Shown: positions 1 to 8,573 of the stretch, piece by piece | How the letters are laid out: the number at the start of each line of letters is the position of its first letter | Numbering within the stretch: position 1 is the stretch's first letter | NCBI GenBank assembly: GCA_018334855.1 | Contig: JAGXLE010000011.1 | Location: forward strand, 1-13,193 | DNA from: Desulfobacterales bacterium | GTDB lineage: Bacteria > Desulfobacterota > Desulfobacteria > Desulfobacterales > Desulfosalsimonadaceae | DNA: 13,193 nt | Direction of reading: 5' to 3' | Made by a program: the position numbers and the translations under genes | Notes under the pieces: generated by a model | The model's database searches: none | What the model was told of the DNA's origin: nothing | What the model saw: only the letters and a program-made list of their open reading frames with translations

Positions 1-2
1 CC

Positions 3-3000
3 TTTTTAGACGTATTTTCCGGAAATCGAGCGGCGGAGTCCCTTGAACAGGCAAGCACGACCACCTTGGCCCTGCCTGCAGAGGCAGAACTCGTCTCTGT
101 CTATGCGCTTTCTGCAACGAGCGGCCTTGTCGCCCTTCGATACCGTAAAGCAGGCAATTATGACCTGACCGAGCGGCAATGCTTCCGGGCTGTGAAGCGC
201 CTTAAAGCAGACGGCGCCTTGTACCGGGATTTGCTGGAAGCGTTTCAAAGCGGGAAAAATCAGGAGAGCTCGCATTTGGCAAAAACGACCTCGGACAAAG
301 ACCACAAAGCCAGGGCCCAACGGGAGCTGGTTAACGACTGGGTGCCCCTTTTCCGGATGCTTCAGTCCAGGGCGGCTCTTTTCTCTTCTTCTGTGTCGCC
401 CCTGCCGAGCGACCACTTTTTACGAAGCCAGCCGGAGTCGGCACCGAGTTCCAAGGAGTTCGACCGGCTCATGGAAAAAGCAAGGAGTTTCCAGGCCTGC
501 AGCCAGTGGCTACCGGCGCTGGAACTGTGGTGCCAAATTGCCGCTTCCAGTGCGGGACAGCGCAGACATACGGCAGTGTTTTCCATTGTGACCGCCCTTG
601 AGCATCTGGGCGAACAGCATCTGGCCGAAATGATGCTGCGCGGCCTGTACCTGTATCCTTTCGGGGAAAGCCCCCGGCAAATGTCGGATACCGCTTTTGA
701 TCGACTGGAGGCAATGTATGATGCGGACACTAATTTTGCTCGGCTGTCCCTGCTTTATGCAGCCGAGGCCATGCAGGATCCCTCGTCGGAAACACTGAAA
801 TCCCTGTGCCGGATTCTGGCAGCAGGGGATCAGCCCAGAATGGCTTTGTCTATGGGGTTGGTCCTGCCCCGACAAGCGCAGCCGCTGCCGGTCATGTTGC
901 GTTCAGCCCTGCGCCTGAACTGGAAAACGCTGTATGACGAGCTTGTTTCCCGAATCGAGGAATCAAAGGACCAGTCCTTCTGGCGCGCTTTGGGACAAAT
1001 CCAGGACGGCGATTACCGCCAAGCCAAGCGCTATCTGGACCATGCAGGAGACCGGGGCAGGCAACTGGGGAAAAGGCTCAACTCGGCACTGAGCATCGCG
1101 GACCAACTGGACTCGGAAGATTTGAACACACGGGTGCAGGGCGTCATGGCCTGGGAAAATTGGCAGGGGAATCAAATTGGTACATATTACTGGCACAACA
1201 GCTCCAGCCTGATCACAGAGCACTCCGGGGGCTTCATCCTGGACAACCAGGCAAGAGATCTCGATTTTCAAGGGTACCTGGCCCGGCCGGGCAAGCCGGT
1301 CAAAATCGAGGTCTACGGGCCCACAAAACTCCGGTTAGAATGCCGTCCCCTTCATCCGGGCAAAGCGGATGCGCCCCCGTTCAATGACTGGGTAACGGTA
1401 GAGGGCAATACTACCCGCAGATATATGCCCATCACCAACAATCGACCGGCACCGGGGCTTCGCCTTGTCGGGAGCGAACGTCTCCCGGGAGCTGCCGAAA
1501 TGCTTGAGTTTTCCGTGCAAGCCGGACCGCATACTCTTTCTGTCGAACCCGGCAAAAGGGACTGCGTGATCCGGGTCAGTGCCCGCAGGCCGCAGTTTTC
1601 ATTCGACATATTGCCGCAATTATCCCGCAAAAACGTCGCAACGGTGCTTTCCGGCCCCTCTAACCAGAAGGATAAGGAGACTGCAGAGTGGAAAACCTAC
1701 TGGGATGCAGACGCTACCATCTTTATCTATCCCAACGGTAAGACCAGGGCCTACTCCAAAGCCTCAATCTTTGAACAAATTCCCTATGCCCGCCCGGAAA
1801 AAAACAACGTGCTTTCCGGCTGGCGGCAGCTTTCTGCTATCCGGAAAACTCCGCCGCCCGGCCCGGAACATGCCCTGGCCAAAAGCGATTTTAAGCGAGC
1901 CCTTTCCCGCTGCAGCGAACAAACCCCGGCATCGGTCCGGGAGAAAATGGCCATACTGCTGCGCATGGCGGAAACCGGCTCCTCGGCCGCAGAGCTTGCC
2001 GATGCCAGGGCCAGGGCGTTGTTTGCCCGTCATCGGGATGTGAACGGATTGGATAGCCTTTTAACCCGGTTGTCCCGGGGCCAGAAAATGAACTGGCATT
2101 CGGTGGAAAATATTTACGGCGGCCGCGGTATCCGATATGTCCGGTTTCCCCGATGGCGCTCGGACACACCGTCTTTACGGGTGCGAAAGGCCCTGCTGGG
2201 CCCGAAGTCGGACGCGGAAGAGATCTTGTCCGGCGGTCAGCGACTGGTTATATCCAGCGAAAACGAACAACCCGGCCGCCTTCGGCTTGATCTGATATAC
2301 GGTGACCTGCCCTTTCTTCACCCGACAGCCTTGAAGGCGACCTGCCAAATCGATGACCGCGCGGCAAAAAGGCTGTTCTTCAAGCCCGGTGAAAAAATCC
2401 GGAAACGCCTGGAATTCAGGCTCTCCAGCGGTGCCCATGCTGTCCGGGTCAGGATGTCTGAAAATAAGGTCAACCAATTTTTACGAGTCGCGGTCCCCCC
2501 AGGAAACCGGCAAGCGGCGGGGCCTTTTGTTGGCGGTTTAAAACCTTATAAGGAACGGGGGTATTTTGTCGCCACGAACCGCGACCCACTCCGAACTACC
2601 ATCGCGGGACCGACCTGGCTTCGCATCGACAGGTGGATAGACGGGGAAGTAACGTGCGAATACCGATATATTAAAAAGGGCAGACAACAAATTGTGCTCG
2701 GGGCCGAAAAACCCGGGCAGCAAACCCTTTATCGCCTGTATCAGCGAAAAAAAGACCTGACAGAAAAGGTGCAGCCTCTGCAATTGCGGGATCGCAAAGT
2801 GGAATTTGACCCTTTGGCGCCGCCATGTTTTGAAATGTCCGGAGATAATGATCGGCCGTTTTCGGAGTGTGAAGAAGACGTTTTACACGGCCGTCATGAA
2901 GACGGCACCTGGTCAGCGGGTGTGCGGGCTTTCCGTCGTCGCAGCCTGTTCGAGGATTTCGAGGGCGGCGATGAGCCGGAACGCTTTTTCGAAGTCTTCG

Positions 3001-3836
3001 GGACCCACCGGTTTTATCAACCCTACAAAAACCGGTATTTCCGGACCAGATTTTTGACCCGATACCGGGATTTTGGAGGACCCACGCTGGGTATTGAAGA
3101 AGAGATCACTTTTTACCCAAGATACGTGCCTTTTCATTTCCGGCTTCAGGGACAGGCCTTTGCCCAGAACCCGGCCTCCGAGGACCTGGGCTACTTCGGC
3201 CGGGGCCAAACGGAATGGTTGGGCAGGATAGAGGCCACCGCCTATCAGAATCGTCGGATCAGTCCCAAAACCTATCACCGGCCCTCGGTGTCGATATTCG
3301 GAAGGTATTTGAGCTTAACAAGACGCTCGGCCTATGAGAGCAAACGGATCGATCAGGATGTGTATACGCCCTATAAAGCGGATCACAAGGCAGGCCTTTC
3401 CGTTTCGGAACGCCTCGTCCACAAGCCATGGCAAGATACCATCTGGGCAGCCGGCGGGGGGCTGACCAGCAATGAAGACCTTAATCTGCTCAAACCCGAC
3501 CATTTGGGGCTATGGTGCCAATGGAACCAGTTGCTTTATCCTTTCGAGGTAAAAGCTGAATATCGCACGATCCATTATTTTTCAGATGATGATCGAGACG
3601 ACGGCTTATGGCGGCATTTTATCAGCCTTGGTGCATCATGGAATCACTGGTACAGAAACAAGGATCGTATTGAAATAAACGTGGGAATCAAAAAGGCCCT
3701 TGACCGAGATGATCAGTATAGCGCCTGGGCCGGCATCGTCTGGCATTTCTCCCGAGGCCAGAGTCTGCAGGATTTCAGGCCGGGCGATCCCGAATTCCAA
3801 ACCTTGAAAAAAAATCAGCTGCTGCAGAAACCCTAA
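3..3836 (+). CDS. Giant TPR-like/beta-sandwich/beta-barrel protein, probable outer-membrane exporter of a surface polymer (5'-partial)
   Basis: The frame is open to the left edge, so the true start and any signal peptide lie outside; a TTG at 66 is not a credible start. At least 1,278 codons are present. The first third (to about nt 1130) is helix-rich and TPR-like, with paired amphipathic helices around nt 465-680. From about nt 1230 to 2740 the protein is beta-rich, with a recurring module: a Gly-Pro-Thr-x-Leu-Arg type strand (1317, 2271, 2607) followed by an aromatic strand ending in Gly-x-His/Gln (1503, 2409, 2661). From about nt 2890 aromatic and charged residues alternate in strand-like runs, ending in a strand that closes with Trp-His-Phe, then a 28-residue tail. 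This resembles outer-membrane porins. TPR plus C-terminal barrel is the layout of PgaA, BcsC and PelB, which export polymers; this is an architectural parallel, not a claim of homology. The gene ends immediately before a PgsB-like ligase gene, suggesting joint synthesis and export. I do not recognise a named family. Confidence 0.7.
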   Translation, partial: FLDVFSGNRAAESLEQASTTTLALPAEAELVSVYALSATSGLVALRYRKAGNYDLTERQCFRAVKRLKADGALYRDLLEAFQSGKNQESSHLAKTTSDKDHKARAQRELVNDWVPLFRMLQSRAALFSSSVSPLPSDHFLRSQPESAPSSKEFDRLMEKARSFQACSQWLPALELWCQIAASSAGQRRHTAVFSIVTALEHLGEQHLAEMMLRGLYLYPFGESPRQMSDTAFDRLEAMYDADTNFARLSLLYAAEAMQDPSSETLKSLCRILAAGDQPRMALSMGLVLPRQAQPLPVMLRSALRLNWKTLYDELVSRIEESKDQSFWRALGQIQDGDYRQAKRYLDHAGDRGRQLGKRLNSALSIADQLDSEDLNTRVQGVMAWENWQGNQIGTYYWHNSSSLITEHSGGFILDNQARDLDFQGYLARPGKPVKIEVYGPTKLRLECRPLHPGKADAPPFNDWVTVEGNTTRRYMPITNNRPAPGLRLVGSERLPGAAEMLEFSVQAGPHTLSVEPGKRDCVIRVSARRPQFSFDILPQLSRKNVATVLSGPSNQKDKETAEWKTYWDADATIFIYPNGKTRAYSKASIFEQIPYARPEKNNVLSGWRQLSAIRKTPPPGPEHALAKSDFKRALSRCSEQTPASVREKMAILLRMAETGSSAAELADARARALFARHRDVNGLDSLLTRLSRGQKMNWHSVENIYGGRGIRYVRFPRWRSDTPSLRVRKALLGPKSDAEEILSGGQRLVISSENEQPGRLRLDLIYGDLPFLHPTALKATCQIDDRAAKRLFFKPGEKIRKRLEFRLSSGAHAVRVRMSENKVNQFLRVAVPPGNRQAAGPFVGGLKPYKERGYFVATNRDPLRTTIAGPTWLRIDRWIDGEVTCEYRYIKKGRQQIVLGAEKPGQQTLYRLYQRKKDLTEKVQPLQLRDRKVEFDPLAPPCFEMSGDNDRPFSECEEDVLHGRHEDGTWSAGVRAFRRRSLFEDFEGGDEPERFFEVFGTHRFYQPYKNRYFRTRFLTRYRDFGGPTLGIEEEITFYPRYVPFHFRLQGQAFAQNPASEDLGYFGRGQTEWLGRIEATAYQNRRISPKTYHRPSVSIFGRYLSLTRRSAYESKRIDQDVYTPYKADHKAGLSVSERLVHKPWQDTIWAAGGGLTSNEDLNLLKPDHLGLWCQWNQLLYPFEVKAEYRTIHYFSDDDRDDGLWRHFISLGASWNHWYRNKDRIEINVGIKKALDRDDQYSAWAGIVWHFSRGQSLQDFRPGDPEFQTLKKNQLLQKP

Positions 3837-3852
3837 ATTGTATCCAATTATT

Positions 3853-6800
3853 ATGAAACGATTGCCGAAAAAACTTTTAACCCTGCTCGATTCGGGCATT
3901 GTTCCGGCCTTTTATAAGCTTCATGAAAAAAGCCGAAATCGTTTCGCTCGTGAGTTTATGGAGCATCGTAAGGCCATCGGCCGGAAACCCGCCTGGACCG
4001 AGTCCGGAAAACTTGCCGTAGAGGTAGTGGAATTCCTGGCTGGGCGAATTGAAACGCTTACTGCCGGAATTGAACGCCTTCAGCATTTGCTTGATGATTT
4101 TAATTATCGATACAGCCGGGCCAACACCCGGCGGGAACGAAGGGTCCAGGTGCTGGAGTTTTCCCGACAGCTCGGTGCGGGATACTGGCAGTTGTGGGGC
4201 GATCGGCGCGCCTTTTCCCGCTGGTTCGGACATGACGCAATCACGGAACGATGCTTGCGAAAAATTGCGGACAAGGAAGCGGATCTGATATTCGTGCTGA
4301 CCCTGATGGGAGCGCTGTCGAAAAAAGCCTTGTCCGACGGGGCTGAAAAAAGCCGCCAACGACAGGTCTGGCAGCAGTTGAAATTGGAGCAGCATTTAAC
4401 CGGCCTTTTGACCTATTCCGGGGACAACCGGGTAAGGCTGCATGCTTTTAAATGTCTGGTTTCAGCGATCCGGTTGTTGGATGGGCAATTGCGGAAAAAC
4501 AGCCTCGCACAAAATACAGTGACCTTTATTTACCGCTCCGCGCTGGAAAGCCGGGAAGATACTTGGATCCAGGTTGAAGCGTTAAACCTGCTGCGACACT
4601 TGTCTCCGGCAACACTGGAAACCGTGATTGAAAAACGTCTGACGCAGCCAAAGGACGGCGAAGACCTTTTCGTGCGCCGTCGTTGCGCCGTTTTGTTAGG
4701 GCAAGTTCTGGATCGATTGACCGGGGGAGCCGATCTTTTGTGGACCGCAGCTAAGGACAGAAGTGCTTACGTTCGGCAGGCAGCGGCTGAATCCGCGGGG
4801 ACGGCGCTGCAGAAAAAAGCGGATTCACGGATCTGGGAGACACTGCAAGCTCTTGCCGAAAAGGATTCCGCCCCGGAAGTCCGCGCCAAAGTCATGCTTG
4901 CCTGCATTCCGTTAATCGATACAGAAAATTGTTTTTATTCCGTACTTCAATTGTGGACCCGGGGCATTTCCCAGGAAACCAATGTTTTTGTGCGCCGTAC
5001 TGCTTTAAAAGCAATCTCTGCAGCAGCAGAGCTGATAGAGGCGAAATCCAACAGGATGCAGACATATTGTGATGCTGTTATTCCGCTCTTGGAAGAGTTG
5101 CACGTCAGTGACGATAATATATTCATCCGCCGCCAGTGCGCCCAGACCCGGGAGCGTCTCTCTGTTTTGGCGGACCCTGCCCTTGAGAATCTGTCGGGCA
5201 GATTAAAACAAAAGCTTCAGGCCCTCCGGCCGGGTAAAAGCGTTAAAATACCATGGCAAACGTTGCCCAAAACCGATCTGTCGCGTATCTACCGCACTCT
5301 TTCGGTAATGGCCCAGAAAGATTATGGATTTACAATAAGCCATGCGTTCGGCGGCCTTAGAATCTGGCGGGGCGATGTTTATGTTTTCCGGCTCTGGCGC
5401 CTTTTTTTCGAATTTTTTCATCCGTCTCCTTACAAACGGCAGGGCTACAAACACACCATCGGGCGTAAACTATTCGGCCGGGTGCGGATTCCGTCTGCAA
5501 TAACCGCGGAATTAAGCCGGACCAATGTGCCCGGCGAGCCACTTTTCATGCCCGAGGAAGAAGGCTGGCGACCTTATCTGCCCCTGGTCGACGAGGTTTT
5601 TTCCAGCCTGTTCTTAACGGTTAGCGCCAAGCCGGTGTTGATCTATACCAGCGAGGGCATTACTGAAGTCGTTCCGCCCCGCTCGCTTTTCAAGCGGTTT
5701 CAGGCTTGGTGGAAATTAACCACTCGTTTTTCCGGTTTTGCTGATTTGCGCAACTGGACTCCCGGGAGCCGCTACCTTCCTGCAGACTATACCTCCAGCC
5801 TGGCCGCCCTGGGATTCGATTTTTCCTTTAAGGGATATACCGGGTCAAATGGACAGCCGGATACGGACAGCGAGGTGCAGAAATTTTTCCCGGGCTTGGT
5901 GCCGTTTCTCACCCCCGGGACTTGGCAGGCGTTTAAGGACTATTTTTTTTCAATTTACGGCAACACCCTTTATGAGCTGGGCATTTTCGCTGGCGCCCTT
6001 TTGCTGATATTCGCAGGCCGGCAAATTTACTTGAGCTACATGGGACGGCGGGCAAGAAAACGTCTGCCGCTGGTCATCGGGGGGTGGGGCACCCGTGGCA
6101 AGTCCGGAACCGAACGTCTAAAAGCGGCGGTTTTTGAGGCCCTTGGCCACGGGACCCTTTCGAAAACCACCGGTACGGAGCCAATGTTTCTGATGGCCAA
6201 CCCCTTAGGCAAAACCCGTGAAATGATGCTTTTCCGCCCTTATGAAAAGGCCACCATCTGGGAGCAGCACGCTATGAACCGATGGGCGGCAAGTATGGAC
6301 ACCCGGGTCCTGCTCTGGGAGTGCATGGGGTTAAATCCTGCCTATGTATCGATTCTGCAGAAACACTGGTGCAGGGATGATTATTCCACCATAACCAATG
6401 CCTACCCGGACCATGAAGATATCCAGGGGCCGGCCGGCATAAATATCCCCAAAGTCATGTCTGAATTTATACCGGCAAACCGGACCCTTGTAACTGCGGA
6501 AGAACAGATGCGGCCGGTGCTGGAAGCCGCGGCCAGAGAGAAAAATACGGACTTTAAAAGTGTGGACTGGCTGGATGCCGGAATGATTCCCCCAGACATC
6601 CTGGAGCGATTTGTCTATCAGGAACATCCCTACAATATCGCTCTTGTACTTAAGCTGAGCCGGGAACTCGGTGTGGATAGCGATTTTGCATTAAAGGAAA
6701 TGGCAGATCGGGTGGTCCCGGATATTGGTGCACTAAAGGCATATCCGGAAGCCTTCCGGGGCTTTCGACGGATGGAGTTCGTCAATGGTATGGCTGCCAA

Positions 6801-8055
6801 TGAGCGGTTCGCCACTCTTAGTAATTGGCGGCGAATGGGATTTGCCGGAGATGAATCTTCTGATGTCGCCGAACAATTGCAGAGCGTGCTGGTCAACAAC
6901 CGGGCCGACAGGGTGTCGCGGTCAGAAATGTTTGGCGGCATTATTGTCGAGGATTTAAGCGTCGACCACATCGTGTTGATCGGCTCCAACCTGACAGGGC
7001 TGATGGGCTATATCCGGGATGCATGGCAAACCTATATGGAAAAGCATGATTTCAGTCGCGACAGCCAGCAAGAGCTGCTCCGGGCGGCCGGGCACCTTCG
7101 GCTGCCGACGGACCAATCAATGGTCAAGCAGCGGCTGGCCGCCATGCTGGCCCCTCTAGATCTGGGAGCCGAAGTGCGGAAAAATCTTCTAAAACTTTGG
7201 CATGAACCGCAACAGCTTAAAAGCGGCCTCCAAAACAATGGGCTTTCCTCTGTTGCCGATGATATAGCCGATCAAATACAACAATACAGCCGTCAGTACA
7301 CGGAATTTGCCGCGATCTCAGAAAAAATCGAAAATGGCGGCTTGTTGGGTACAGCGGATTTGGCAGAATCAATCAGTGAATTTTTGAAAAAATGGTTCTT
7401 CAATAAGATCCACATTGTGGACGACCCTCATGTCAGCGGTGAATTTATCGTGAACCGGCTTTTTGACATATCACCGCCGGGTCTTTTGCACCGTGTCATG
7501 GGAATACAGAATATCAAGGGCCCCGGGCTGGATTTCGTCTACAGATGGCAGTCCTGGCAAACCTGCTATCAAGCCTGCAATAAACTGCGATCGGATGATG
7601 AAAACGTGGTTCGGACCGGTCTGCACGAGCTTTCGGCATTTCAGGATTACGGGCTGCTCTGTGAAGATTATGTAAAGGAAACGATTGAATACACCCGGAC
7701 ACGTTCGGTTGCACAAAGTGAACACTTCCAGGCCGGCCTGGAAGTGATCGAAAAAACCATGGAAGACAGGCTGTCAAGCATACGGGATTTTCTTCAAGCC
7801 ACGGGCCGAAGAAATCGGGCCTTTGTACCGATTTTTCATTTCCTGGAATCTTTCCTGGATGCCGGCGATGGCATTCGCCGGAGAAAAGCCGCCAATCGGA
7901 TTTACCGGGATCTGAAAAAGGGGCGCGTAAGTCAGGACCGGGCGGCGACAGAACTCAATCAACTGCACAATCGGCAAAAGGGTGGATGGCTGTTTGACCA
8001 ACTGATGGGTATGTTGCGAAAAATTACCGGTTCACCAACCACTGGGCCAGGATAG
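3853..8055 (+). CDS. HEAT-repeat/transmembrane/PgsB(CapB)-like poly-gamma-glutamate synthetase fusion protein
   Basis: About 1,400 residues from ATG 3853; a TTG at 3838 is the only other start after an in-frame TGA at 3805, and neither has a clear ribosome site, so coupling to the gene ending at 3836 is likely. Residues about 190-440 carry seven HEAT-like units, each with Asp-x-x-Val-Arg-x-x-Ala (near 191, 236, 271, 302, 338, 375, 420). A hydrophobic helix lies at about 708-728, followed by a basic patch. Residues 740-1060 match PgsB/CapB, the Mur-ligase-like enzyme that polymerises glutamate through its gamma-carboxyl with ATP. Visible motifs are the P-loop G746-T-R-G-K-S751, K771-T-T-G-T775, E823-C-M...N828-P829, D853-H854, F976-V-N-G...N983, and N-N-R-A-D-R ending at 1020. 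Ordinary PgsB is about 390 residues and begins with the membrane helix, so both the 700-residue front and the 330-residue helical tail are additions. The substrate could be another amino acid; glutamate is inferred from the family. Confidence 0.85.
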   Translation: MKRLPKKLLTLLDSGIVPAFYKLHEKSRNRFAREFMEHRKAIGRKPAWTESGKLAVEVVEFLAGRIETLTAGIERLQHLLDDFNYRYSRANTRRERRVQVLEFSRQLGAGYWQLWGDRRAFSRWFGHDAITERCLRKIADKEADLIFVLTLMGALSKKALSDGAEKSRQRQVWQQLKLEQHLTGLLTYSGDNRVRLHAFKCLVSAIRLLDGQLRKNSLAQNTVTFIYRSALESREDTWIQVEALNLLRHLSPATLETVIEKRLTQPKDGEDLFVRRRCAVLLGQVLDRLTGGADLLWTAAKDRSAYVRQAAAESAGTALQKKADSRIWETLQALAEKDSAPEVRAKVMLACIPLIDTENCFYSVLQLWTRGISQETNVFVRRTALKAISAAAELIEAKSNRMQTYCDAVIPLLEELHVSDDNIFIRRQCAQTRERLSVLADPALENLSGRLKQKLQALRPGKSVKIPWQTLPKTDLSRIYRTLSVMAQKDYGFTISHAFGGLRIWRGDVYVFRLWRLFFEFFHPSPYKRQGYKHTIGRKLFGRVRIPSAITAELSRTNVPGEPLFMPEEEGWRPYLPLVDEVFSSLFLTVSAKPVLIYTSEGITEVVPPRSLFKRFQAWWKLTTRFSGFADLRNWTPGSRYLPADYTSSLAALGFDFSFKGYTGSNGQPDTDSEVQKFFPGLVPFLTPGTWQAFKDYFFSIYGNTLYELGIFAGALLLIFAGRQIYLSYMGRRARKRLPLVIGGWGTRGKSGTERLKAAVFEALGHGTLSKTTGTEPMFLMANPLGKTREMMLFRPYEKATIWEQHAMNRWAASMDTRVLLWECMGLNPAYVSILQKHWCRDDYSTITNAYPDHEDIQGPAGINIPKVMSEFIPANRTLVTAEEQMRPVLEAAAREKNTDFKSVDWLDAGMIPPDILERFVYQEHPYNIALVLKLSRELGVDSDFALKEMADRVVPDIGALKAYPEAFRGFRRMEFVNGMAANERFATLSNWRRMGFAGDESSDVAEQLQSVLVNNRADRVSRSEMFGGIIVEDLSVDHIVLIGSNLTGLMGYIRDAWQTYMEKHDFSRDSQQELLRAAGHLRLPTDQSMVKQRLAAMLAPLDLGAEVRKNLLKLWHEPQQLKSGLQNNGLSSVADDIADQIQQYSRQYTEFAAISEKIENGGLLGTADLAESISEFLKKWFFNKIHIVDDPHVSGEFIVNRLFDISPPGLLHRVMGIQNIKGPGLDFVYRWQSWQTCYQACNKLRSDDENVVRTGLHELSAFQDYGLLCEDYVKETIEYTRTRSVAQSEHFQAGLEVIEKTMEDRLSSIRDFLQATGRRNRAFVPIFHFLESFLDAGDGIRRRKAANRIYRDLKKGRVSQDRAATELNQLHNRQKGGWLFDQLMGMLRKITGSPTTGPG

Positions 8056-8106
8056 TTCTCGCTTTCAATGATGGTTTTGTTTGAGTTATCTCGGGGTGAT
8101 GGGTTG

Positions 8107-8325
8107 CACCTAAGTTATACCTAAATTGAGCGTGTCAGATTTTTAAAAACATGACTTTGTAAAGGATTATACCCATTTATATTTAAAAATCTGAAACCCT
8201 CCGGGATTTCCAATTCTGCCGCATCTACTGCGTCAGATGCAGGCTTGCATAGTCCACTATAGCTCGTCTGCATCTTCCTTGTATCTGCGGCAAACTTGAA
8301 AATCGCTCAATTTAGGTTATAGGTG
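8107..8325. repeat. Palindromic MITE-like or structured-RNA element with 14-bp terminal inverted repeats
   Basis: The ends carry a perfect 14-bp inverted repeat (ACCTAAATTGAGCG at 8119-8132, its complement at 8304-8317). It is extended outward by a six-base match (CACCTA at 8107-8112 against TAGGTG at 8320-8325). Inside, a perfect 13-bp inverted repeat lies at 8135-8147 and 8182-8194. A second imperfect hairpin is closed by GCCGCA 8219-8224 and TGCGGC 8286-8291, with AGATGCAG 8235-8242 pairing with CTGCATCT 8268-8275. No reading frame of note is present. The nested palindromes and lack of coding sequence suit a non-autonomous mobile or interspersed repeat. A folded RNA element at the 3' end of the upstream operon is the alternative. 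Whether it recurs in the genome cannot be seen here. Confidence 0.6.
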
Positions 8326-8573
8326 GTTCGGGATAGGGGTGACCTGGACACCAGTCTGGGAGAATGATAACGATTAATTCCCAATTAGATGCCTGCCTGA
8401 AAAAGAATAAAAGCACAGGCAATTCAGAGATGGCAGTCTATAAATCCCCTCTGATGATCGGGTTCAAAAAGCCAAGCAAAGTTATTTGGCTTTTTATGCA
8501 TTTGAGGGCAATAAAGCATTTTATAAAATCAAACTGTTTAAAAAGGGCATAGAATTTTGGTGCAGAACAAAAA
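8326..8573. other. AT-rich intergenic spacer without a convincing gene
   Basis: This stretch between the palindromic element and the tRNA terminator is clearly richer in A and T than the flanking coding DNA. I see one terminator-like hairpin in it (8466-8495). The only open frame (8364-8552) has no recognisable protein character and is crossed by that hairpin. I see no RNA gene or complete promoter. Confidence 0.5.
8466..8495. terminator. Possible bidirectional intrinsic terminator
   Basis: A perfect 10-bp stem (AAAAAGCCAA at 8466-8475 with TTGGCTTTTT at 8486-8495) encloses a 10-nt loop. A runs on one side and T runs on the other give it a terminator shape in both directions. The GC core is short, only five G-C-rich pairs at the top, so strength is doubtful. 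It is the first terminator-like structure downstream of the large + strand operon, although more than 400 nt past its end. Confidence 0.4.

Noticed and set aside
66..68. TTG as start of the first large gene
   Set aside because: The frame is open for 21 further codons to the window edge with no signal peptide or ribosome site near 66, so the gene most likely begins upstream.
3877..4395. 172-codon open frame on the - strand within the HEAT-repeat gene
   Set aside because: It lies wholly opposite a well-supported gene, and its product shows no family motif; it fits a GC-driven shadow frame.
8342..8357. Short imperfect dyad GACCTGGACACCAGTC
   Set aside because: Only seven imperfectly paired bases with a bulge and no T run; not distinguishable from chance.
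8364..8552. Open frame of 62 codons in the spacer, with a GGGAG just before its ATG
   Set aside because: The sequence is AT-rich, the product has no recognisable pattern, the ribosome site is too close to the ATG, and a terminator-like hairpin lies within it.
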